NCBI GenBank assembly: GCA_001557505.1
Contig: LSAX01000004.1
Coordinates: 992,001 to 1,056,000 of the forward strand
Origin: Reticulascus tulasneorum
Taxonomy: Eukaryota > Ascomycota > Sordariomycetes > Glomerellales > Reticulascaceae
Length of the DNA: 64,000 nt
Reading direction: 5' to 3'
Each line of letters begins with the position of its first letter. The first letter of the stretch is position 1. The position numbers and the translations under genes were made by a program. Of this stretch, positions 1 through 12,000 are shown one piece after another. Below the pieces are notes generated by a model. That model saw nothing but the letters and a program-made list of their open reading frames with translations. It searched no databases and was not told the origin of the DNA.

Positions 1-2591
1 AAAATCCCCCATCACAGCGGCCTCGTGTAGGCGACCACGAGAGATCGAAAGCAGGTACCGAGGACGATAAGGCTTGGGGGCTACACCTCTGAAGGGGGCA
101 ACCCAACCGCACCCTACTTGCCAACCAAGTCGCCCAGAGTGCCTCGTCGAGGTGGAAAGTCACCCCTCGCCTTCCACGCCTCTTCCAGCACGAGGTGTCG
201 AAAGTGGTGGCCTGCCCGCCTCCATGATTGGATATCCTGGATGGCAAGTCAGACGGGCCCTTTCGGGAGGGATGGCATAAGGCCGGGACGATTCGATTCG
301 ACAGGCTCTTGGTTTTATTCTTTTACAGCGAATCAAGACGCCGGCCCGCTGACCAGTGAGACGCGCCCCAGGCTCAGCCACGACGGAACCACCATGGGGC
401 ACGACGGATTTCGCCATGTGCTCTGGTGGAGCCGAATGGCCCCTCGCTGCGTCGAATCAAGACTCGGCCAGGGACCGATCCTGACTGGCTGTCGGCAGTC
501 CATGGTGGGTTTCACGTTTAGCGGTCAGAACTCCAGCAAATCGCTGGCAAGTGCTGAGATGCCCAGGACGGATGATCACCTGGTGGTGCCGCAGTGGTGT
601 GGATCTTGTCTTCCCCCTCAGGATGAGAGGGGGAAGCTGGCATGAGGATATCCAGAACTTGGATACAAGTCAGTGGGGGCGGGGAAAAGGAGACACTGCT
701 ACTCTATCAGGTGGGGGGGGACTCTGCAACTCTCTGGCAAGAGACGGGATCAGTAGGGCAAACAAGAGATCGGCTGCTTCATGATATGCAGAGTCAAGGA
801 GTGCCTTACCATATCCTCCTCTTACTCGTCCAGCAGCTGGTGTCGGACCACACGTACACTTGTCCGGCGTCGAGACTATTACCCCGCCATGGACGTACGT
901 CCTCTTCGTGCCTGTTTCACCATCCCATAGGTAGTCAGGGCGGGGCTACTTTTCTTTGTTGCCAGCCATCGACATAAGTTCAAGTAAGGTAGTCAGTCTC
1001 ATCTATTACAACGGAAGGTGGCTGTTCAAAGAAGGTGCTTGGTAGAGGGGCTCCACCGGTCATCAGATTGGGGGGGGGGACATCAATAGAACCGCGCAAC
1101 TATCAAACCAGCTATTGAGTCAGTTACGGCGACATGAAAGCCATGGATTGCCGAATCGAGCTTTGGATGCTTTAGCTGGATGCCGTTGGCTCGGTGGCGG
1201 TGAGCACATGTTTCTATTGCTTTTTTTCTCTCTCTTTCTTTCTCACTTCTCGCCTTTTGCCCCCCTCTACTAATTCCTCACGGGTTGATTGGCAAAGCTG
1301 GCAACCTGCGCGCGGCGAAAGTATTGTCTCAAAACCCATCCCACATGCTTTGATGAACACTTTTGGTACGAATGCTACGGGCGGTAGTGACTACTTGAGC
1401 GGCCTGCTACCACGGCTAGATAGGTGCCTTGTTAGGGGCGACTTTGCCTCGCCACGAAATTCTTGCCTTCGCCTTCTCGCCTGAGAAGCGATGAACATCG
1501 TACCAGATCCTCCTGCTACGGTGCAAACCCCGTAAAGAATCCTCATTCCTCAATCCCAATCCAATGACACAGAATCCAAGAAGCTGCTGCCTATCCCCAT
1601 CACCTCCAAGATGGAATCGCTGCATCAAAACCTAAACCCCGCCGCACGCCCATTCGACAACCCCGCGATTTAATGGCGCACGCAGACCAGAGACACACAG
1701 CTGCAGAGCTGCACATTATCATCCATCCCCACCGGCTGCACCATCCCCTGAGCACCTCTTCCATTGGCTCCGGTCCTTCGAGCAAGCGCTCTCCCCCATG
1801 CGGCGTGCGTCTTCCATCGGAAACCCTAATGTAGAGGAGATAGTGCTTGTGCTTGAGCTTGTGCGACTGTGAGCTCGTGAGCTCGTGAGGCTCTCGGCTC
1901 TCACAATCCCCCCCCAACGATGCACGCGACGATATGTGAAATGTGCCGGATGGTGAACCGGAAGTGGGTTGCGGATGGGACGAAAGGGCGTAGGGGTAGA
2001 CTATCATTGGCCGAAGCTCTCGACAGCTCTGTGCCGATCACGATGCACATAGGAGCGTAACACCGAGCCCAGGCATCTTTCTTGAAGACCAGGCACAACG
2101 CCCGGACCAAACAGCGTAGTCTAGTCGTGAACACAACCATAACTCAACGCCTTTTGGGGACTGCGATGAATGTCTTCCTAAGGCCTCGGGAAACCCTCCG
2201 AGACGGGGACGTCGCCACTGGTGCTTACGGGGCTGCAACCATCTCGTGCTGCCGCCATCGTGGCCGGCGAGGAATATCCGAGAAGACAGCTCCGCCGAAT
2301 CAGGACGCTGAGGCAATTCCAAACCTGTGATGCACCTACCAGTCCGAACCCTCAAAGTATTGCTAGTCTTGTAAACAGTATATGGATATTAGCGTATGCT
2401 CGTGGGACGTGGGATCTGCCGTTCCAATGCTACGCTGCGGGAGAGATCTTCAGCGGACGTCATGAGCTACAGACGTCCGCCGCTCGGGGGGCCTTGGTTG
2501 CGGGTGTTCGGAACATGAATGGGGTTGGTTTGAGGCATCGCCGCGGCACACAATGCATGGCATAGTATGCTGTAGCTTTAAACGATCCGGC
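1..2591. other. Intergenic, no gene supported
   Basis: Open frames here reach 175 codons, but the longer ones begin at TTG rather than ATG, overlap each other on both strands, and show no recognisable motif or splice-consistent continuation. Short G and C runs occur near 711-720 and 1071-1079. I see nothing I can call a gene. Confidence 0.6.
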
Positions 2592-2711
2592 GTCAGGAGT
2601 GATCAACCTTCCGTCAGTGATCTTCCCATCAGTGACTAGATTCCTGTCAGTGATCAGCTTCCCGTCAAAGATCAGCTTCCCGTGAGTGATCAGCTTTCCG
2701 TCGGAGACGGG
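2592..2711. repeat. 18-bp minisatellite, about six imperfect units
   Basis: A degenerate tandem array built on the unit GTCAGTGATCAGCTTCCC. The three central copies are nearly identical and the outer ones diverge or lose a few bases. It lies about 107 bp downstream of the stop codon of the minus-strand metallophosphoesterase gene, so it may sit in or near that transcript's 3' end. The unit length is a multiple of three, but no gene uses it. Confidence 0.85.
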
Positions 2712-2817
2712 GCAGAAGCACGAGCAGTCGACGATGTTCTCGATAATTTCTATCTACTCCATGCTTGTGCATATAGTGACACGTCAAGGAACCAGTGGGC
2801 GATCGGCTGTACGTCAT

Positions 2818-4191
2818 TCAGTCCCACACAGGCAGGTCCAAGTCCACCACAATGGGCTTGTTGAGCTTCTTGCCGCCGACGTGCGGGTAGCTCCCAGCCA
2901 TGATGGCGCAGTTCACCACGCATGTTTCCTTCCGGCCCAGTCTGCCGAGTAGTGCTTGTTGGTCGGTCCGCACCGAGTCCGGGTTCCCACCGAGACCACG
3001 GGTGCCGATCGTCGGCAACGCATCTGGAGGCGCGGAGCCCAATTGAGACCCCCGGACCGGGATGCCCGCGTCCTCCGACCCGGTGTTGATCATCGGAGTC
3101 GCGGCAGAGTCCTTGGCCGTGCCTCCATCAGAATGTGTCATATTCCAGGACGTTCCTCCGGACACGATTGTCTCTGGATGAGATCCGTCGTTTAGCAGTG
3201 GCATGTCCCCCTTAGCAGTGAGGTTCACAATGCTGAGCTTATTTCCCTCCGCCCCTGGGTCCAGCCATCGCGCAACGCCATGTTCCTTGAATGCGATGTT
3301 CCCACTTCCCAGGTCCCATTTCACTCTCTCCACTCCTCGTCCCTGGTGGACATGTCCGCAGACTACCAACCTCGGCCGGACTCGCCAGAGAGCTTGTCTC
3401 AGCGCTTCACAACCCGCAGCGCGTCGATCTTTCGACTCGTCGCAGTGTGTATGTGGTGGAGTATGCGTCACAACAATGTCGGTGTCTAAGGGAATGTCAT
3501 TCCACAGTGTTGGCGGATCAGTTCTGCTATTTGCCGCGTAACCAAACCCCCACATGCCATTGCGAGGAGAGAATGGCGACCCGAAGATGTTGAATGCTGT
3601 ATGCGGCCCTGATGGCGAAGAAAGACGCACTGAAGCAGACTCGTGATTGAGGTAGGTGATGGTCGGAGAGGATGTCAGAAGCGCGAGACATTCTGCAGGC
3701 GATTGGGGTGTCTGGTTGTGGAAGTAGGATCCAAATTCAGAGTAAAACGCAGCGTCCAGAGTCAAGTCATGATTTCCTAGACGGGCGGTAGTCAGAATAG
3801 TGCGTCGTAGAAAGCCGGATAGATTACCTGCAATCACAATCTTGGACTCAAAATCTGTCTTCTCAAGCCATGCAACCGCCCGTGAAAGCTGATTGACTTG
3901 GGGTCAGCGACTCGTCCTCCAGAGTTATTGAAAACGCAAGACGAGATGTCACTAAAGCCCAACCAATCGACACATTCTCCCCGATCGTCTCAATGATACT
4001 ATGCAGGAGATCTTCCAACGAGTACACCATGGAGCTTGTGGATCGCCTACCTCAGAATAACTTCCCTGGTTTGTAAGATCGCCAGCATGAATCAGGACAT
4101 CTCCCCTGGGCAATTTGACAGTGCAATTATGCGTGTCCGAGATGCATACGAACCTGGTTCGGCGCAGGATTGGGGCCGCGGTTTGCGACAT
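2818..4191 (-). CDS. Calcineurin-like metallophosphoesterase
   Basis: Three exons, 4191-4051, 3888-3828 and 3776-2818, encode 386 residues. Seen: metal-ligand blocks in the usual order, a D-x-H motif in CISDTHN near residue 20, GDLTNQG near 40, GNHD near 68, and GHVHQGRG in the second half. The GNHD motif is only complete after removing the 51-nt second intron; the 162-nt first intron rejoins the frame between YSE and LSR. These ligand blocks define the dinuclear-metal phosphoesterase fold, and the short family resembling animal MPPED proteins has this layout. The substrate cannot be told from sequence. No signal peptide or membrane helix is seen. The C-terminal 100 or so residues are Gly/Ser/Thr-rich before a short ending in VDLDLPVWD. 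The start is the first ATG before the conserved strand. Confidence 0.88.
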
Positions 4192-5110
4192 GATTCCAGT
4201 CGCCTGTACCGTTCGCCCGATCAGATGTGGTCAAGAGACGCCGTTCGCCTAGCGGCCGGATGCCGGTTCCCGGCACGTCCTCCGTGGGATAAATGATGCT
4301 ATTTCGGGACGGGAGAGTAAGTGGCTGTGTTAGGGCTGAGGGTGTCAGAGCGTCATGTAGCTTACTTCACTCGAAAGTACCGTAGATTAAAGGTCGGAGA
4401 TTCGATGTTGGCAGGTTAATGGTGATCCCGGCCAGGTGCCGTTTCACTATTTGATCCTTCCCGGGGTGATGACAACGACAGTGGTTCTGGAAGTCACCAG
4501 GCACGCTCTTCATTGAAAGAACGTAAATTCATGGCATTCTAAATTTCTGGGGAGCAGTCTCGCATACTGCGTAGTACCCGGGTACGACAGATCGAGATGG
4601 AAACCGTTTGGACCTGGAAAAATGCGACACATGAAGATCGAAACGACCTTGGTCCGTGACTTCTCGCCAATGCAGGTCTGGAACATAAGACATGCAGTCA
4701 TTGGGCCAGGGGTAAGGTGATCCCCTTTACTTGCAGGAAACGCGGCAGAGACGGCTACGAAGTCTGTCCATGAGCAGTCAAACGAGCAGGCGGTCCTAGC
4801 GATGCTAGACGCGATGCATGTATAAATGACAATTAGCCCATTGGAGGGGTGAGGAGTTGAGGTCGTCAAGCAATGGAGGGTCGAGACCTAGTAAAGAGCC
4901 GCGCCGGAATACGAGAACAATGACGGCCTATAGATTGGAATGTAAGGAAACATGGCGTCGGGAGAGCTTGGGTCTTCTCGCCTTCACTGGTCCGTTTAGG
5001 GGAACAAAGCTTAATGAGGTGCATGGGATGCGGGTTGCAATTTGGACCCGAGTCAACCCTGTGGTCATTGAACGCAATAAAGTCGCGTCACAGTGTGTGC
5101 TGGAATGGAC

Positions 5111-5130
5111 AGAGAGAGAGAGAGAGAGAG
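5111..5130. repeat. (AG)10 dinucleotide microsatellite
   Basis: Ten perfect AG units between TGGAC and GGATCC, in non-coding DNA. Confidence 0.95.
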
Positions 5131-5201
5131 GGATCCCAGCGCGTTCGAGTCGGTCAATGTCTAGGTTGATCTGTGCCTGATAAGTTACCTTGAGATCTGA
5201 A

Positions 5202-5269
5202 CCTCACATGCAACGAACCATCTGTTTCCCACGTTTGATTGTTCCGAACCATCGGACTCGCATGTGAGG
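5202..5269. repeat. 10-bp inverted repeat with 48-bp spacer
   Basis: CCTCACATGC at 5202-5211 is the exact reverse complement of GCATGTGAGG at 5260-5269. The spacer also repeats CGAACCATC directly. It could form a stem-loop or be a degenerate binding-site pair; function is unknown. Confidence 0.6.
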
Positions 5270-6207
5270 CTCCCAATCCATATCCGCAGTGTTTGACGGG
5301 CCATGTTCCAAGGAGCAGCCAGGCACGCCGCCAGCTTATCAGATTATGCTAACCGTCCAAGCAGGCATTGCTCATTATTTTTGGGTAGCTGATGATAGCT
5401 CTTATTCGACGAATGAACGCGGACCGGGGGCCAGATCCAGACTAGGGACGTGGTAATATTGCTGGGCTTCCGGAAGTGGGTGGCAGCTTGTTGAAGGCGG
5501 CCAAGCTCCACATAATTTCAGTTATCTCCCGAGGGCTGCTTGCAATGTGACATGTAGTTGGAATTGGACTCGCTTGGCGTATATGCCGAGAGCATTGAAT
5601 CATAGTTCGATTCCTTGGTTCGATAATGACCTGTACCTGTAAAGAAAGTGACGGACGGGGAATTAATCGCATTCAAAGGCCCAGTGCTCCAGAAGCACGG
5701 GCACAAAAAGCCGGGCTGAGAACAGTCTGGACCAGATAGACACGCACTGCCCAGATACCTGGGACGACCCAGCCAATGACCGGGTAAACCCCCTATTTCT
5801 CAGTGCATTTCCCGGGGCAGCAGAGGGTTGCCGGACATGCAGCAGTTCAGGGACTTTGACCCTCATATTCGGCCAAATACTCATTAAGATAGGTGGTGGC
5901 CACGGGCCATTCAGGGCTTCCCGTCCCCTTTTTGCTCGACAGCCCCAGGTTCAAGGTGCGAAGGTGGGACGGCTCTCCGGGTGTCTGCCATCCATCCTCC
6001 TGACCATCATTGGTTGCAGCAGTGGCAGCAGCAGAAGAGCGGCAGCGGCAGCAGCCCGAAGGAGGGGAGTTGGACGAGGAGCAGGAGGAGGAAGACGAGG
6101 AGGAAGAAGAAAAGAGAAAAGACAGTCCGACCTCAGACATTGGTGCTTCTTCTCCCCTTTCGTGTACCCCTTCTTCCGCCCCAATTCCAGTCCTTTCTTT
6201 CACTATC

Positions 6208-6237
6208 TAGAGTAGAGTAGAGTAGAGTAGAGTAGAG
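6208..6237. repeat. (TAGAG)6 pentanucleotide array
   Basis: Six perfect TAGAG units in non-coding DNA about 1 kb upstream of the CaaX gene start. Confidence 0.95.
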
Positions 6238-7238
6238 TATGTGCGATACCGTCCGTATGTGCCACAGAGTCGGTCATCAGTCTCGGAAAGTGAAAGCAAA
6301 AGAGAGAGAGCGAGCGCGGGCAGCCTTTGGGATCTTTAATCAAAGCAAATCCGACGCTCTTTAATCAATGGCCGGATGCCGAATTGGGAGGGTATCCCAC
6401 GCCCACGGTACCTCGCTCCGCACGGCAGCCCGCAGGCAGCCCCATGTACCTCCTTATTTCATGAACCCCTACCGATTGGGGGGGACCGGGGCCTGGAGCA
6501 AACCAACCAACCCCCTCAGAAAAGGAAGGGAAACCCACCCTAATCCACTCTAAACCCACGCCAAAAATTAACTAGGCGTTCCCTCCACCACTGACCTTTG
6601 TCTTGTCTTGTCTGGTCTGGTCTTGCCTTGCCTTGCCTTCGCCTGGGTTGGTATTTTCGTACCTGCCCCATTTACCACCAGCAGCACCACCACCACCAGC
6701 ACACGACGACGACACGGCGACAATCCTCACCACCACCACCGCCTCCACCCCCATTCTCAAACCGCGACGAATTGACCCAAACGACCACGCTCCTTGATTC
6801 ACCAGACGCCTGCTTCGGATTCTCCGGGAGTCCTCTCTCCTTCTTATTTCTTTTGTTGCGACTTTCTGCCGGCCTTCACCCCGATTGACCTGCACAGAAT
6901 TCGGATGAGGCGAGCTCCAGGGGGCTGATTCCTCGCTTCTTCACAGCCAAGTTCACGTGGAGTTGGGGGAAACGACAAAGGAGCCGCCAACGCTAACAGA
7001 TTTCCACGACGGAAGCGTATCTTGCACCCGCTGCTTCTCGAGCTATCCTCACCTGCCCATCCTAGCCCCGTCTCGTCGTCTCCATCCCGCCAATCTCTTC
7101 CATCTATTCCATCCATCTGCAACCTCGACAAATTTAGTTCCTTCTTCTCTCCTCTCACGGTCTGCCCACGACACAATTCTCCACCCCGTCACCGCCAGGA
7201 GTGTCTGGAGATAGTTGCGAGCCCAGCGCCATCTTCGC

Positions 7239-9023
7239 ATGAGCAGAATGGCGGCCATGTCTGCCGCGCCCACTGCGACTGCGACCTTGACGCCTCCGAG
7301 CAGTAGTCATGGGACGCAAAACGCCTGGAATTACTCGTCTTCGGGCCAGACAGAGGTAAGATAACGCGACCACACCGCACCCGCACCGCACCCTCTCCGT
7401 CACAATGCCTCGCATCTTGGCCCCTACTCGCTCAATTGTCCACGGCCCGACATATGTTTTCGCGCAAATACTGACAATATCTTGCTTTGGCGCCTATAGA
7501 TTCCCATCCACAACCAAAAATCCCCAACCAACAATGAGTTCTCAAGCAGGCCCCCCCTCTCTCATGGGAACTCTGCAAATAGTGCCTACGACTATGGTTT
7601 CGAGCCATTGCCGCCATCAAGAAAGACAGCATCCAACGAGAACCTCTCAATGTCGAGATTCCCCAAGACTTGGGAGCCGAGTTACGTGCCGCCATCGTCC
7701 AGCAACGAACTGTCGACAAAACCCGTCGCGCCTGCCGCGGATGACGTCTTCGGTACGAAGAGACCAGCCGCTGCGATGGAGAGGAGGGCCACAACGGAAT
7801 CGTCTGCTGCCGGGAAGCCAGAGGAAGAGGCCTCATACTGGATTCACCGAGACAAGCTGGCCAGGATAGAAAACGAGGAACTGCAAGCTGCCGGCATAAT
7901 ACTCCCGAGAGTTCGTGCGAGCAGCAAACCACCGCGGCGGGACCATCGAAGCACGGAAAAGCTGAACGGCATCAAGAAAACGACCTCTGCGTCGTTGGAT
8001 GACCCTGAGCAGCCTGCAGCGACACCTAGACAGAACTCATTCGGCTCGGATCAGAAAGTCGGCGATGCCACAGTCCCCAGCTGGGATCTGCGGTTGCCCG
8101 AGGAAGTCGCCGTTGAAGGCCCTGATCCTTATTGGACTTACAACGGAGGGGTAAAGGGGGGTTCCAAGATTCCAGTCGCGAAACTCAGTCCTCTGCCCAT
8201 ACCAGTTGATTTTCTAGAGCGGCCGTCCCCCACCCCACGAAAGCAGAGCGGCCCCACGGACCTGAGCGACACAATAGCCTACCCGAAGACGAGGTCGAGG
8301 AGTGGCAGTTTGAATGCGCTCAACAACGGCGGGATAGGCACACTCCAACCAGCGAAACGGTCGGCTACCGAAGTGTCACCGAAAAAAGGCACAGCTGCTG
8401 CGCCGAGGAAGACTTCTGCGCCAGCGAGGGGGTCTGGTACCATAAACGGCCGACCAAAGACGCGCGGTGGTCCCAACAAGGACTCTACGAGTAGTGGCGG
8501 CACGACGAGGCCATCCACAAGATCTGGTGAGCTTTCTCCAGGCAACAAGCAGCCGGAAGGCGAGCCGCCATGGATGATCTCGTCCTACAAGCCAGATCCG
8601 CGGCTGCCTCCTGAGCAACAACTCCTCCCAACGGTTGCAAGACGGTTGCAACAGGAGAAGTGGGAACGAGAGGGCAAGTTTGGGAACATATACGACAAAG
8701 AGTTCCGGCCGTTGACGGACGAAGGGTTCTTGAAACCACCAGAGGCAGGACGTAGCGAGGCCCAGACGGACGAGGAAAAGCAAGCAGACGAATGGCCACT
8801 GCGAGCCGAGCCTCCCAAGAGTCCCGCGCTGAAGCAGGGTACCTCGTATTCCACGATTCCGAAAATCTCTGAGAAGCCACCACTCAGCCCGATGGCTAGT
8901 CCGAGAAGCCCAATGACGCAACCGCAGCAACCGGCCGTCGACCAAACCGTCGTTAGAGTTCCTGAGGTGCCCGAAGAGCAAGAACAGAAGAAGGGTGGGT
9001 GTGGTTGCTGCATTGTGATGTGA
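7239..9023 (+). CDS. Disordered protein with C-terminal CaaX box, candidate Mod5/TeaR-like cell-end marker
   Basis: Two exons, 7239-7355 and 7500-9023, join in phase 0 across a 144-nt intron (GTAAGA donor, TATAG acceptor) to give 546 residues. Start choice is uncertain among three in-frame ATGs at 7239, 7248 and 7257. The protein is low in hydrophobics and rich in Ser, Pro, Lys and Arg, with better-ordered blocks around YWIHRDKLARIENEEL, DPYWTYNGG and PPWMISSYKPDPRLPPEQQ. It ends GGCGCCIVM: Cys543 begins a Cys-Ile-Val-Met CaaX box, which predicts prenylation (Met favours farnesyl), and Cys540 and Cys542 could be palmitoylated. Family knowledge: fungal Mod5 and TeaR are disordered, prenylated membrane anchors for Tea1/TeaA-type cell-end markers. 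Assigning this protein to that group is inference from architecture, not recognised homology. Confidence 0.8.
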
Positions 9024-12000
9024 TCACACCTGGCCTCTAAGCCCTCGACAATCGAATGGCGTAGGTCAGATCTACACCATATCAATCCCCCAAACCGAAC
9101 CACTGGATTCTAGAAGCAAGTTTGCGGCGTTCGCCAATATTTGTCAAACCGCCATTCCACTTTTCGATACTGAATCAAGCCCCTTAACGACGTTACGACT
9201 CCCCTACTTCCATTCACCGCATTGGGCAGCAATCATTGTATTTACCGTCATCTTACACCACCGGCCGGTCGCGGAGCCGATCCCCTCGGGGAGGCGTCTG
9301 AACATACTTCTTTCCTTTGTGTCTTATCCTTCGGCATTCTCCACCGCTCCCCATACCCTCGGTCGCAGCTGGACTTCCATCGAAATCCAGAAATCGATGG
9401 ATCACTTGCTGGCCTGAGGAGGTGGTATGAGCTCGGTGCGAGGGAATTTTGATATCACCTCCACGTCCAGAGCAGGCAGCGCCTTGGACGCCGATTATCT
9501 GTATAATCATAGAATTTTCTTACCGGTCACTCGCCCGTTTTCCCGTACCTATTCGCCCGAGTGCTAGGGGTCTTGTTCCAGGAGTCGGAGTTGCGTAGTG
9601 TTTACGGGCGTGCGGAGCTTGGTTTTTTGCTCCCCTTGTGTTTCTTCGTTCTCGTTTGTTGTGTGAAGATTCAGGTTGGTGTGGGAAAATTGGATGGGGT
9701 CGAGGAGAGTGAGGAGATGAGAGGAGACGACATCAGGGGAAGAAGGAAGAAGGAAGGCGTGGCTAGGTGATACTGATACCCTGCTAGCCAGCTGGACCTT
9801 GAGGAAGAGCGAAGTAGATCAAAATGATAAACAGACCATTTCACTGTGATTCGTGCCATTTTGACTACTGTGTGTCCCGGACGTGCCTCGTGCGAACCTT
9901 GATGGGATCCCTATTGCGCGTAGGCAGAAATCAGCCGATCTGTTCTGTCAGCCTGACGAATTGCTCTTAGAGGCTTCCGGGACTACTCCAATGCCGGCCT
10001 TGCCAGAAGCTCCATGTATGCGTCTGGCCCATTGCGGTGATGGGTGGACGGAGCAGAGGGGAGCTTCAGCTAAGACTGGAAGCAGGTCTCTGTTTCTCTG
10101 CTCTAGTTTGGATGATAGTGAGCTGTGTGGCAACGACGAGGCTCATACAAGATGCCACGGTTTGAGGAGTTCGTTGGCCGATATCGTGTTCTTGGACAGT
10201 GCCACAGCAAACAGATCATATCATTTACGTGCGTAGACATTGAGGAGTTGGCCGTTGACACTTCATCCTGGACTAAGCAGGGACTCCACATTCGTAATCT
10301 ATAGGGCTCCCAGTCTTCATTCATAAGGTCGTCGCAGGAGGACTGCGAGTCTCTTATCTTGAAACGAAACCTCCGTGGATGTGTTTGTTGGCCAAGACGA
10401 GTAGCATGTTCTTGCTGAGGCTGAACGATGTGACGAGTTCGCCATCGTGCCTGACACGAGACCCGTTCGCCATGATTGAGTTAAGGTGCAGTTGCCTATG
10501 TGATAAATGAAGCCATCATAGGACTTGCGCGTGATGGACACGACGCTCAGGTGAACGGTAAGTTGTAGCGGCGGGGGCTGAGGATGGGAGTTGTGTTTAA
10601 GTGAATGACTTTAGAGTGATGTGATCCTAGGATATGGTGAGATCACTTCGGTTGCTGGGTAGGAGACAGGGAAGTCCATGGAGCAGGCCGTCCTGACCAT
10701 CTCAAGCTGCCAGTCTAGACGAAGACTCAAACGTGTTAGGTATGGCCCGTGATCTATTCCGGTGTTGTTTCAATATCTTTGCCGATATGCGCAGTCTCCG
10801 ACAAGCTTCACCAGAGCCAATGAACCTTACCAAACACATTCACCTAGCATAATATCGCATTACATCCAATCCGTAGATTAAATGTCCCACTCGAAACCCG
10901 TCCTCGCGGTAGCTGTTGCGAATGGGGGGCCAGTTCTCCCGAGCAAATGAAGCGAATCTTTGACTTCAAGATAGTGGGTATGTTAGGTTGCTTGATTGGA
11001 ATTGGGTCGTAGGCAATGATTACAGGCCCTGGAATGGCGGCGGAATTAGACAAACGTGAGGTCTCTTGGATACACACAGTCTCAACAACATGCGTTCCTT
11101 CAATCGCCCTGGTTGGCAATCAGAGCAGTTGCGTCGCGGATCGGATATTTTCTTCCCCGGACAGCTTCAACCTGCGCCAGTCGGCATACTCACTTACAGC
11201 AACATCCCACACTTCTCTTCTCTACAGCCTTGCAATGATCAAAGCCGCCGCAGGAGAGGGGGAGTGGACCAAGACTTGAAAGTCTAACCAGCAGATTGCA
11301 GTGTGAAGAAGAATAGCAGCGCGCGGTCTGTGCTAAGGCCTTGACAAACGAACCCGGGTACACCATTCATATCGCTCATACCTAACCTGGCCAACAAATC
11401 ATCAAATTTCCGTCAAGGAAGCAGGGAACCATGAAGGTAGGGATTTGACAGTTGACAAGAAGCATTCCGATAGGAGCTTCTGACTCCTTCGCTTGAAGGC
11501 TTGGCTCTTTCTTGTACTTCTCAATAAAACGGGATTGTGATGGCTGTAGCGACACATCATCCGGCACCGCCCCTCTCGTGATCTATAAAGGATCATTACA
11601 TCCCGAGCCAATTCTGAGATGACGCTATCACGAGTTCCGGGACATCCAGATGGCTATCGGTCGCTATGACCTAGACCGGTTTTCTCGACTGTTTTTGACT
11701 TGATCAGGGGACCTTGTAACTGAGCAAAGTCAATGGTGACTCGGTGTTGTAAGATGAAGCAACTGCCGGCAAGGCAGTGCCTGATGGTGCCTGGAGATAA
11801 TTGCGAGTTCATCTTGGTGTAAATCATCTCGGGGTCCTCAAATTTCTGGATAGAAAGAATCTCAGAATGTATCATCGCCAGCTATGGCTCAGACTGTCAT
11901 CTTCTTAATCACCCGTCTCACTGAAACGATGAACAAGTTCCAGGAATCCTTCCCACTCTCTTGGGCCAGCTCTCCTTCTCCCAGATAGCGTAAGTTGACC

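Larger units (their letters stand above)
4192..7238. other. Intergenic region and long leader upstream of the CaaX gene
   Basis: No gene is supported. The interval holds an (AG)10 run, a 10-bp inverted repeat and a TAGAG array (listed separately), a purine-rich block around 6020-6125, and from about 6590 pyrimidine-rich DNA with CTTGT/CTTGC pentamers and CAC runs. The last part looks like a fungal core promoter and 5' leader for the gene starting at 7239. A minus-strand frame at 4510-4869 lacks an ATG at its beginning and was not called. Confidence 0.55.

Noticed and set aside
118..645. 175-codon plus-strand frame
   Set aside because: It begins at TTG, has no motif and overlaps other frames; no splice model improves it.
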